Shown: one piece after another, positions 24,150 to 31,252 of the stretch
Layout of the letters: each line of letters opens with the position of its first letter
Numbering within the stretch: position 1 is the stretch's first letter
NCBI GenBank assembly: GCA_025355485.1
Contig: JANXZP010000008.1
Span: 1-31,252 of the forward strand
Source: Pseudomonadota bacterium
Lineage (GTDB): Bacteria > Pseudomonadota > Gammaproteobacteria > Xanthomonadales > Xanthomonadaceae
Direction: 5' to 3'
DNA: 31,252 bases
Position numbers and translations under genes: made by a program
The notes under the pieces: model-generated
Databases searched by the model: none
Seen by the model: the letters and a program-made list of their open reading frames with translations, nothing else
What the model was told of the DNA's origin: nothing

Positions 24150-26615
24150 ATGAGTGTTGCCGCACCGTTCCTGATCCTGCTGCTCGCCGGACTCATCGCG
24201 GCCTATCACCGCATGCCGTTGCTGCTGTGGGCGCTGCTGACCGCCGCATCGCTGGCCGCGGGCGGGTGGCTCGGTGCGAGCTTCACGGCGACCCTTGTCG
24301 CCTCCGTTTTCGTCGCGCTGATCGCGCTGCCGTTGCTGATCCCGGCGATCCGGCTGCCGTTGATCACCCGGCCCTTGCTGGATTTCTACACCAAGATCCT
24401 GCCGCCGCTGTCGGACACCGAGCGCACCGCGCTGGAAGCGGGCACGGTCGGATTCGAAGGCGAGCTGTTCTCCGGCAAGCCGAAGTGGAAAGCTCTGCTG
24501 GACCAACCCAAACCCGAACTCAGCGCGGAAGAACAAGCCTTCCTCGACGGCCCCTGCGAAGAACTCTGCAAGATGGTCAACGACTGGGATATCACCCACG
24601 TCCGCGCCGACCTGCCGCCGGAGATCTGGGAGTTCGTCAAGAAGAACAGGTTCTTCGGAATGATCATTCCGAAGGAATACGGCGGCCTCGGATTTTCCGC
24701 GCTCGCCAACCACAAGGTGATCCAGAAACTCGCGTCGATTTCCAGCACGCTCAGTTCGACTGTCGGCGTGCCGAACTCGCTCGGCCCCGGTGAGTTGCTT
24801 ATGCATTACGGCACCGACGAGCAGAAGAATTACTACCTGCCGCGCCTGGCCGACGGCCGCGAAGTGCCCTGCTTCGGATTGACCGGCCCGTTCGCGGGTT
24901 CCGACGCGACCTCGATTCCGGACTACGGCATCGTCTGCAAGCAGTCGTGGAACGGCGCCAATGTCATCGGCATCCGGCTGAACTTCGACAAGCGCTACAT
25001 CACCCTCGCGCCGGTCGCGACCATCATCGGCCTCGCGTTCCGGATGTACGACCCGGAAGGTTTGATCGGCGACAAGAAAGATTTGGGCATCAGCCTTGCG
25101 CTGATTCCGCACGATACGCCGGGCGTGGACATCGGCCGTCGCCATTTCCCGCTCAACGTGCCGTTCCAGAACGGCCCGATCCACGGCAAGGATGTGTTCG
25201 TGCCGCTGTCGGTGCTGATCGGGGGCGAGGAATACGCGGGCAAGGGCTGGCAGATGCTGGTCGAGGTGTTGTCAATCGGGCGTTCGATCACCCTGCCCTC
25301 GACGTCCAGCGGCTCGGCGAAGATGGCCGCGGTCGTGACCGGCGCATACGCGCGCATTCGCAAGCAGTTCGGACTTTCGGTCGGGCGTTTCGAGGGCGTC
25401 GAGGAAGCGCTCGCGCGGATGGCCGGCAACGCGTATGCAATCAGCGCACTGTCGCAGGCCGCAGCTGCCGCAGTCGCGCGCGGCGAAAATCCGGCGGTGC
25501 CGTCGACGATCGCGAAATACCACTGCACCAACATGGGCCGCGAGGTCGTGCAGGACGCGATGGACATCCACGGCGGCAAGGGCATCATCCTCGGTCCGCG
25601 CAACTACATGGGCCGCAACTGGCAGGGCGCGCCGATCTCGATCACGGTCGAGGGCGCAAACATCATGACCCGCAGCCTGATGATCTTCGGCCAGGGCGCG
25701 ATCCTGTGCCATCCGTGGGTGCTGAAGGAAATGAAGGCCGCGGGCCTGGCCGATCCGAAGCAGCGCCTGAAGGAATTCGACCGAAATCTTTTCGGCCACA
25801 TCGGCTTCGCGCTCTCGAATGCGGTGCGCAGTTTCTGGTTCGGACTCACTTTTTCGCGCATCGGCAACGCGCCGGGGGATGCCTACACGCGACGCTACTT
25901 CCGCAAGCTCAACCGTTATTCGGCCGCGCTGGCATTGATGGCCGACACCTCGATGCTGCTGCTCGGCGGCAAGCTCAAGTTCAAGGAAAAACTCTCGGGC
26001 CGGCTCGGCGACGTGCTCAGCCAGCTCTACATCGCGAGCAGCATGCTCAAGCGCTACCACGACGAAGGCGGCCCCGCGTCCGACCAGCCGCTGCTCGCGT
26101 GGGCGTTCCACGATGCGATGCACAAAATCGAAGTCGCGCTGTCCGGCGCGTTGCGCAATTTCCCGATCCGCCCGGTCGGCTGGCTGTTGTGGATGCTGGT
26201 GTTCCCACACGGTCGACGCGCACAGGCGCCGTCGGATCGACTCGGCCATCGCGCCGCCGCACTGCTGATGTCGCCGTCGGATGCGCGCGACCGCCTCGCC
26301 GACGGCGTGTTCCTCACGCCCTGCGAAAACAATCCGGCCGGCCGCATCAACAGCTATCTCGCGAAAGTGGTGCTGGCCGAACCGGTCGAGCGCAAGTTCC
26401 TCAAGGCGCTGAAGAACAGCGACATCGAGGCGCTGGATTTCCCCGCGCAACTCGCCGAGGGCGTGGCCGAAGGCTGGATCACCGCGGCGGAAAAGACCCA
26501 ACTCGAGGAATTGCGCGCGATGACGCTGGACGCGATTTCGGTGGACGATTTCGATCCGGCCGACCTGGCCGCCGCGTCGCGGCAGATCCTGCATTCGGTC
26601 GGTCGGGCCGCGTGA
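24150..26615 (+). CDS. fadE: FadE-type acyl-CoA dehydrogenase
   Basis: First oxidation step of fatty-acid beta-oxidation: acyl-CoA to trans-2-enoyl-CoA with FAD. 821 residues against about 814 in E. coli. Two or three N-terminal hydrophobic helices (FLILLLAGLIAAYHRMPLLL and a stretch near residues 30-65) suggest membrane attachment, as in FadE. The dehydrogenase core follows: FFGMIIPKEYGGLGFSA, CFGLTGPFAGSDATS (FAD/substrate region), GRSITLPSTSSGSAKMA, then GGKGIILGPRNYMGR. The C-terminal 300 residues correspond to the FadE-specific DUF1974 region (PIRPVGWLLWMLVFPHGRRA, FLTPCENNPAGRINSYLA). The ATG at 24150 has GGAG about 7 bases upstream. It is controlled by a promoter overlapped by a TetR-type operator and ends 16 bp from a convergent transporter gene. 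Confidence 0.97.
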   Translation: MSVAAPFLILLLAGLIAAYHRMPLLLWALLTAASLAAGGWLGASFTATLVASVFVALIALPLLIPAIRLPLITRPLLDFYTKILPPLSDTERTALEAGTVGFEGELFSGKPKWKALLDQPKPELSAEEQAFLDGPCEELCKMVNDWDITHVRADLPPEIWEFVKKNRFFGMIIPKEYGGLGFSALANHKVIQKLASISSTLSSTVGVPNSLGPGELLMHYGTDEQKNYYLPRLADGREVPCFGLTGPFAGSDATSIPDYGIVCKQSWNGANVIGIRLNFDKRYITLAPVATIIGLAFRMYDPEGLIGDKKDLGISLALIPHDTPGVDIGRRHFPLNVPFQNGPIHGKDVFVPLSVLIGGEEYAGKGWQMLVEVLSIGRSITLPSTSSGSAKMAAVVTGAYARIRKQFGLSVGRFEGVEEALARMAGNAYAISALSQAAAAAVARGENPAVPSTIAKYHCTNMGREVVQDAMDIHGGKGIILGPRNYMGRNWQGAPISITVEGANIMTRSLMIFGQGAILCHPWVLKEMKAAGLADPKQRLKEFDRNLFGHIGFALSNAVRSFWFGLTFSRIGNAPGDAYTRRYFRKLNRYSAALALMADTSMLLLGGKLKFKEKLSGRLGDVLSQLYIASSMLKRYHDEGGPASDQPLLAWAFHDAMHKIEVALSGALRNFPIRPVGWLLWMLVFPHGRRAQAPSDRLGHRAAALLMSPSDARDRLADGVFLTPCENNPAGRINSYLAKVVLAEPVERKFLKALKNSDIEALDFPAQLAEGVAEGWITAAEKTQLEELRAMTLDAISVDDFDPADLAAASRQILHSVGRAA

Positions 26616-26631
26616 ACGCGCGACGACGACT

Positions 26632-27936
26632 TCAGTCCTGATCGCCCGCAATCCGCTCCGGAGCCAGTTCCGGAGCATGCGCCACGCGCCAGCCGAACCA
26701 GCCCGACAATCCGGCGGCGCATAGCGAGATCAGCGCGAATCCGGCGGCGCCGACGCCGATGCCGATCAGTCCTTTCATCGACAGCGACACCACCACGTCG
26801 CCGAAACGCCAGCCGGCGGTGTCGATCACGTTCTTGCCCTTGTAGAGCGTTGCGCGTTCGGCGCGCGCGTACAAACTGTCCGACGCCGGCTTGCCGATCC
26901 CGTACGCGCTGCCACGCGTGACCACCAGCATCGGGATCACCATCGGCGCCCCGATGAGCACGGTTTCGAGCAGCACCGCGGCCTTGATCGCGGCGTCCGC
27001 GATGAGCGCGGCGACCACGCCGAAACGGGCCATCAGCGCGCGGGTGACGCCGACCTGCAGGAACAACGTCAACGTGTTGGTCGCGAGGTCGATGTGCGCG
27101 TACAGGGTCTTGCGCGCCTCGCTGGTCGCCGCTTTCGCAGCCACGATATCGGCGGTCAACACATAGGCGACCGTGCCGACCGCATCGCCGAGCAGCATCA
27201 GCGCGAACATGCTGCGCAGGAACGGCGAGGCAAACACTTGCCGCAAGCCTGCCCAGATACTGCCGCCGATCACCTCGCCGCGCGCGAGTTCCTGTCGGCG
27301 TTGCGGATTCGGATGCCGATGCGACCACGCCGACAGCCGCCATGTGCAGACGATGCAGATCGCCAGCAACGCGCTCGCCACCATCAGCAGCGCGTCGATC
27401 GGCAGCTGGCCCGCGACGATCGGCCCGACGATCGCGCCCAGCGTGCCGCCCATCGCGATCACCGGAAATAGCCGCCGCGCCTGCGCGCTGTCGAACGCGT
27501 CGGCCATGAAACTCCAGAACACCGATACCACGAACAGGTTGAACACGCTCAGCCAGATGTAGAACACGATGCCGAGCAGGCGCACGCCGATCCGTTCCTG
27601 CATCTGGAATGCAGGCACGAAGGTGATCAGGCAGGCGATGAAGAACAGATTCACCGCCGGGATGAATTTCTCGCGCGGCCAGCGCGCCACGATCGCGCCG
27701 AACACCGGCACCAGCGCGAGGGTGACGACGAAGGTACCGACCCAGAACTGCCAGAGATTGGTCGAACCGACCGCGGCGCTGAACTGGTCGCGCACCGGCC
27801 GCAGCAGGTAGTACGCGGCCAGCACGCAGAACGCGTACACGAAGGCCAAGGCCATCGCCGGGCGCTCGTGCGCGCGCGCACCGGTCACCATCGCCCACAG
27901 CGAGCCTGGCTCAGGCGAGTCGGTGGTGTCGGGCAT
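26632..27936 (-). CDS. MFS/ATP-ADP translocase-like transporter
   Basis: 434 residues with about 12 predicted membrane helices; inner-membrane transporter. The sequence resembles the nucleotide-transporter-like (NTT, TlcA-type) branch near the MFS: AFCVLAAYYLLRPVRDQF in helix 1-2, FYIWLSVFNLFVVSVFWSF, PVIAMGGTLGAIVGPIVAG, and a C-terminal LYKGKNVIDTAGWRFGDVVV. True NTTs of Rickettsia and Chlamydia exchange ATP/ADP; free-living relatives are mostly uncharacterised, so the substrate is not known. The start at ATG 27936 lacks an obvious Shine-Dalgarno. It is divergent from the GMC oxidoreductase (161 bp) and convergent with fadE (16 bp). No partner gene hints at substrate. Confidence 0.8.
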   Translation of the reverse strand: MPDTTDSPEPGSLWAMVTGARAHERPAMALAFVYAFCVLAAYYLLRPVRDQFSAAVGSTNLWQFWVGTFVVTLALVPVFGAIVARWPREKFIPAVNLFFIACLITFVPAFQMQERIGVRLLGIVFYIWLSVFNLFVVSVFWSFMADAFDSAQARRLFPVIAMGGTLGAIVGPIVAGQLPIDALLMVASALLAICIVCTWRLSAWSHRHPNPQRRQELARGEVIGGSIWAGLRQVFASPFLRSMFALMLLGDAVGTVAYVLTADIVAAKAATSEARKTLYAHIDLATNTLTLFLQVGVTRALMARFGVVAALIADAAIKAAVLLETVLIGAPMVIPMLVVTRGSAYGIGKPASDSLYARAERATLYKGKNVIDTAGWRFGDVVVSLSMKGLIGIGVGAAGFALISLCAAGLSGWFGWRVAHAPELAPERIAGDQD

Positions 27937-28097
27937 GGTGATGGCTGGCGTTCGACGGCATCCGCATGCAGCTTAGCCGACGAACTGCCGTCGTGCCGCA
28001 TGTCGAGCCACGGTGGAATCGAATCGGCACGCCGTTGGAATGTTTGCTCTAAGCTGCGGGCCTAGCCTCGCCCGATCGCCCGAACTGGATTCCTTAC

Positions 28098-29696
28098 GTG
28101 TCCGACAACGCCGTGTTCGATTACATCATCGTGGGCGCCGGTTCGGCCGGTTGCGTGCTTGCAAACCGCCTGTCCGAAGATCCCAGCGTCAAGGTGCTGC
28201 TGCTCGAAGCCGGCGGACGCGACTGGCATCCCTTCATCCACATGCCAGCGGGCCTGGCGAAGATCGCCAACAACAAGACGATCAACTGGGACTACAGCAC
28301 CACACCGCAACCGCAGCTCAACGGTCGCGTCGTGTGGTGGCCGCGCGGAAAGGTGCTCGGCGGTTCAAGCTCGATCAACGCGATGTGCTACATCCGCGGC
28401 GTCGCCGGCGATTACGACGGATGGGCCGCGAACGGCGCGCAAGGCTGGGGCTGGGACGATGTGCTTCCGTACTTCAAGCGTGCCGAACGCAATTCGCGCG
28501 GCGCCGATGCGCTGCACGGAGCCGATGGCCCGCTGTCGGTGTCCGATCCACGTAACGTCAATCGCTTGTCTGAAATTTTCATCGAAGCAGGACAGCAAGC
28601 GGGCTACGCGCGCAACGACGACTTCAACGGCGTGCGCCAGGATGGCGTTGGTTTGTATCAAGTCACGCAGATCGATGGCGCGCGTTGTTCGACGGCCGTC
28701 GGCTATCTCAATCCGGTGAAATCGCGGCCCAATCTCACCATCCACACCGGCGCGCTGGCCGAGCGCGTGATCTTCGATAAGCAACGCGCGAATGGCGTGG
28801 CCTATTCCGCGCACGGCAAACCGACGCAGGCGACCGCGACGCGCGAAGTCCTGCTTTGCGGCGGCGCGATCAATTCGCCGCAACTTCTGATGCTGTCCGG
28901 CATCGGCCCGGCCGATGCATTGCGCAAGCTCGGCATCGATGTCGTCGCCGATTCCGCGAACGTCGGCCAGAACCTGCAGGACCACCTCGATGTCTGCACG
29001 CTGCAACACGAGACCCAGCGCACCAGCTACGACCGCGCGAACGAATTGAAAACCGCGTTCAACTATTTCCTGCGCGGCCATCAGGGCCCCGGCACGAGCA
29101 ACATCGCCGAAGGCGGCGGCTTCATCCGCTCGCAGCTCGCGCCAGACGAGCGCCCCGACATCCAGTTGCATTTCATTCCCGCGATGATCGACGACCACGG
29201 CCGCCATCGCATCGCCGGCGACGGCTACACCATGCACGCCTGCAACCTGCGCCCGCGCAGCCGCGGCGAACTCACCCTGACCAGCAATCGCGCGACCGAC
29301 AAGCCGCGCATCGAACCGAATTACCTCGGCGACCCCGAAGGCTTGGACCTGAGAGTGATGATCGAATGCGCGCGCATCTCGCTCGACGTGTTCGCGCAGA
29401 AAGCCTTCGACCCGTACCGTGGCGCGCCGATCTTCCCGGCGAAGGCGACCTTGTCGGAATCCGAACTCGTCGATTTTGTGCGCATGAAAGCCGAAACTGT
29501 TTACCACCCCGTCGGCACCTGCCGGATGGGCAGCGACGACGCGTCGGTGGTCGATCCGCAACTGCGCGTGCGCGGCATCGAAGGCCTGCGGGTGGTCGAT
29601 GCATCGGTGATGCCGAAACTGATCGGTGGCAACACGAATGCGCCGACGATCATGATTGCGGAGAGGGCGGCGGATTTGATTCGCGGGCTAGTCTAA
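28098..29696 (+). CDS. GMC-family FAD oxidoreductase (choline/alcohol dehydrogenase-like)
   Basis: FAD-dependent alcohol oxidoreductase of 532 residues. The N-terminal dinucleotide fold is YIIVGAGSAGCVLANRLSE (about 9-27). GMC signature 1 is GKVLGGSSSINAMCYIRG (about 84-101); signature 2 is GAINSPQLLMLSGIGP. The catalytic pair at the C-terminus is H470 (YHPVGTCRMG) and N514 (GGNTNAPTIMIAERAADLI). It resembles BetA/AlkJ enzymes, which oxidise choline or aliphatic alcohols. There is no betB, betI or transporter beside it, so I would not name it betA; an alcohol dehydrogenase of the AlkJ kind is equally likely. Start: GTG at 28098; the frame begins coding exactly there. Lies in its own unit, divergent from the transporter. 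Confidence 0.95.
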   Translation: MSDNAVFDYIIVGAGSAGCVLANRLSEDPSVKVLLLEAGGRDWHPFIHMPAGLAKIANNKTINWDYSTTPQPQLNGRVVWWPRGKVLGGSSSINAMCYIRGVAGDYDGWAANGAQGWGWDDVLPYFKRAERNSRGADALHGADGPLSVSDPRNVNRLSEIFIEAGQQAGYARNDDFNGVRQDGVGLYQVTQIDGARCSTAVGYLNPVKSRPNLTIHTGALAERVIFDKQRANGVAYSAHGKPTQATATREVLLCGGAINSPQLLMLSGIGPADALRKLGIDVVADSANVGQNLQDHLDVCTLQHETQRTSYDRANELKTAFNYFLRGHQGPGTSNIAEGGGFIRSQLAPDERPDIQLHFIPAMIDDHGRHRIAGDGYTMHACNLRPRSRGELTLTSNRATDKPRIEPNYLGDPEGLDLRVMIECARISLDVFAQKAFDPYRGAPIFPAKATLSESELVDFVRMKAETVYHPVGTCRMGSDDASVVDPQLRVRGIEGLRVVDASVMPKLIGGNTNAPTIMIAERAADLIRGLV

Positions 29697-29700
29697 TAAT

Positions 29701-29802
29701 AGTTACTGTGCGCATTGTGCCGCGTTACATGAGATCAAACAGAAGCTCGACAAGCAGGAGTCAGATCTCGAACGCACGCTTGTGATTACGAGGATCGAGT
29801 AG
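29701..29802 (+). other. short plus-strand open frame, gene-like residues, no start
   Basis: After a stop at 29689-29691, the frame through 29701-29802 reads SYCAHCAALHEIKQKLDKQE, then SDLERTLVITRIE and a stop. The CxxC and helical K/E/Q pattern look more protein-like than chance frames, but there is no start or Shine-Dalgarno and it overlaps the 3' end of the minus-strand gene. It could be a remnant of a gene cut during insertion of the right-hand island, or chance. Confidence 0.2.
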
Positions 29803-30468
29803 CACGATCTTTTGCCAAGAGTGCGGAAAAGCAAGTGCCTCTGCAAACAACGCGTTGTCTTCCGAGTCCACGCCGTATCCAATGTGATCAGCAAGAATGA
29901 GCCACCACTCCGGATATTTGGAACGGAATGGTGCGACCTTCTGGTCTTTCTCAGCGATGCAGAGTTCTAGATTTTCCCTGACCTCTGCGAGTACAAATCC
30001 GCCGGAATCGCTGTCGCTGCCGCTCCCGAGCAGGTAGAACGTCGCGTGTGCGTGACCGGCCGGGAAAATATCCAGTTGAAAATTCTCAGTGATCGTGAGT
30101 GTGCTCTTAGAACGAGTTGGTGCGTTCATGAATGCCTGCAATTCATTACGAATCGCAGCCTCCAATGATTGCCATGGCTCCAGCGGCCGTCGAAAATCGA
30201 ATCCGATAAACCAACTTTCGCCATTCTTTGCAGGACCAAGAGAGAGAAGTAGTTTCTTGATCTTCTGCCAAAGCGGAATGGCCAGTTCTTCGAGCCCTTC
30301 GCTATGTCCTGCCGGCAATTTGAAGTTCTGGTTGAGCCGCCTGACCTCAACAGCAATCTGTCCATCGATAAGAAAGTCTGGTGGAATATTTCCATCCGGC
30401 TCATAGACGACGGACGTATAGCCTAGTGAACGAATGTAGCGTTCGGCGAGCATCTCAGACTCGTCCAT
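29761..30468 (-). CDS. unknown protein, possible PD-(D/E)XK-like nuclease fold
   Basis: 235 residues if it starts at ATG 30468 (MDESEMLAERYIRSLGY); the frame is open to an ATG at 30600 that overlaps the upstream gene, and neither has a strong Shine-Dalgarno. I do not recognise a family. The N-terminal arrangement of helix, LGYTSVVYEPDGN, then PPDFLIDGQIAVEVRRLN resembles a PD-(D/E)XK core (PD...EVR) with arginine where lysine is usual. The rest is helical or mixed (LPAGHSEGLEELAIPLWQKI; ALAFPHSWQKIVLLDP), with no signal peptide or membrane helix. Base composition is close to even, unlike the GC-rich neighbours, which suggests horizontal acquisition. It lies 73 bp downstream of the next minus-strand gene and may form a pair with it. 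Confidence 0.65.
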   Translation of the reverse strand: MDESEMLAERYIRSLGYTSVVYEPDGNIPPDFLIDGQIAVEVRRLNQNFKLPAGHSEGLEELAIPLWQKIKKLLLSLGPAKNGESWFIGFDFRRPLEPWQSLEAAIRNELQAFMNAPTRSKSTLTITENFQLDIFPAGHAHATFYLLGSGSDSDSGGFVLAEVRENLELCIAEKDQKVAPFRSKYPEWWLILADHIGYGVDSEDNALFAEALAFPHSWQKIVLLDPRNHKRAFEI

Positions 30469-30541
30469 GAGAGATTCATTGTTCAAAGCTATTGGCCTGC
30501 ACAACTTTTCACCCAGCCCCGGTTGGCTGCCCGGTTGTGGC

Positions 30542-31075
30542 TCACAAGGCACACCCAAGCGACCACACAATGACCCCCGCATCGTTCTGTCGAACGCCAC
30601 ATGGACCTACTTCGCGCTCGGGACTCATGAAGAGTACGTAGCGATGTCGGGCCTTAGCGCCCGAAACCTTCTTGATGTCTTTGATCAGTTTTCCATTGTT
30701 TCGTGGTGTAACGGATGCGAACACTTCTGCCGCGATGCCGCCACCTTCCGCAGATTCGATGTCCGAGCCAGCAGCAGTGCCAAGATTGAGCGTTAGATGA
30801 TGGACATCGAGATGACGTGAGAACAGAAAGTTCGCGCCATTGAAAGATGCGAGATATGTGAAAGTTTGGTTCAGTTGCTCAATCAGATTTAGCTTCCGAG
30901 ATAGATTCAAAGGATCACATCCCATTGATTGAAACTTGAGCTGGAATAGAAATTCGAGCGAGTCCTCGGTGCCTGCTAGCGCTGCAATTTGAGCTTGGGT
31001 TTGCTTCGCTGACGCTCTAAGACTATCTCGGTAACCTTCGACGTCAGATCGCGTAACGGAGACTTGTTTAGTCAT
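30542..31075 (-). CDS. unknown protein, possible PD-(D/E)XK-like nuclease domain
   Basis: 177 residues from ATG 31075 (MTKQVSVTRSDVEGYRDSLR); an upstream ATG at 31126 with AAGG five bases before it would add 17 residues and is possible. I do not recognise a named family. An N-terminal helical region (QTQAQIAALAGTEDSLEFLF) is followed by LNLGTAAGSDIESAEGGG and IAAEVFASVTPRNNGKLIKD: D105 and E117 with a following K129 fit an acidic nuclease-like core, by eye only. No signal peptide, no membrane helix. Composition is markedly less GC-rich than the rest of the window. Together with the downstream gene it may be a transferred two-gene unit; no methyltransferase, helicase or integrase is visible within the window. 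Confidence 0.65.
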   Translation of the reverse strand: MTKQVSVTRSDVEGYRDSLRASAKQTQAQIAALAGTEDSLEFLFQLKFQSMGCDPLNLSRKLNLIEQLNQTFTYLASFNGANFLFSRHLDVHHLTLNLGTAAGSDIESAEGGGIAAEVFASVTPRNNGKLIKDIKKVSGAKARHRYVLFMSPEREVGPCGVRQNDAGVIVWSLGCAL

Positions 31076-31217
31076 GGCGTACAGATGATAAGTCCCTACT
31101 ACAAATATGACCCGTCTGCGGGACATTAAACCTTATCGTGCGCTGCCGTCGTAGCTTCGGTCAATGTAGCTACCACCGAGACGTGCAGCCAACGAGCCTT
31201 CGCACCGCCACCAGCAT

Positions 31218-31252
31218 TCACCGCCCAACCAGCTGCTCCAGCGCCTCAGCCA
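31218..31252 (-). CDS. possible C-terminal end of a gene entering from the right
   Basis: The minus strand reads AEALEQLVGR then TGA (stop at 31220-31218) in GC-rich codons typical of the core genome. It may be the end of a gene that continues outside the window and marks the island's right edge. Eleven codons are too few to be sure. The 142 bp between it and the ATG at 31075 contain nothing else I recognise. Confidence 0.25.
   Translation of the reverse strand, partial: AEALEQLVGR

Noticed and set aside
24947..26641. 564-codon plus-strand frame inside fadE
   Set aside because: Out-of-frame shadow, arginine-rich and without domains; fadE is unambiguous.
28098..29696. Naming the GMC gene betA
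   Set aside because: No betB, betI or betT nearby; sequence alone does not separate choline from alcohol dehydrogenases.

Overview
The window looks like chromosomal DNA of a high-GC gammaproteobacterium. I infer the Lysobacterales/Xanthomonadales (possibly Rhodanobacteraceae) from the gene set: a large TonB-dependent receptor, an ECF sigma/anti-sigma/DUF4097 operon, a TPR-sulfotransferase, GTP-type PEP carboxykinase and a FadE-type acyl-CoA dehydrogenase. There is no rRNA, tRNA or other taxonomic marker, so this is inference. I found no rRNA, tRNA, CRISPR array, intact insertion sequence or prophage.

Left part (1-8.3 kb): a minus-strand run reads glycosyltransferase, CBS-domain protein, a small unknown protein and the ABC-F ATPase YheS, which is cut by the window start. 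A divergent arsenic operon, arsR-arsC-aquaporin, follows on the plus strand with overlapping stop/start codons and a palindromic operator inside its promoter. Then come mtgA (minus), hslO/Hsp33 (plus) and a small exported protein (plus).

Middle part (8.4-21.4 kb) is the most unusual section. On the minus strand lie a DUF4915/TIGR03032-type protein, a TPR plus aspartyl/asparaginyl beta-hydroxylase protein, a TonB-dependent receptor with a clear terminator, and an ECF sigma/anti-sigma/DUF4097 operon. Divergent from the sigma gene are a sulfotransferase-like protein and a 1128-residue protein made of two tandem TPR-sulfotransferase modules. Two kinds of modification enzyme (2-oxoglutarate hydroxylase, sulfotransferases) around an outer-membrane receptor suggest an uncharacterised modification or uptake system. 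That link is inference from proximity.

Right part (21.5-29.7 kb) is mostly central metabolism: pckG; a TetR-family regulator divergent from fadE with a perfect 9-bp inverted repeat between them; an ATP/ADP-translocase-like transporter; and a GMC-family FAD oxidoreductase. The last 1.5 kb differs in base composition (visibly lower GC) and carries two minus-strand unknown genes whose sequences suggest PD-(D/E)XK nuclease-like folds. It looks like the edge of an accessory island.
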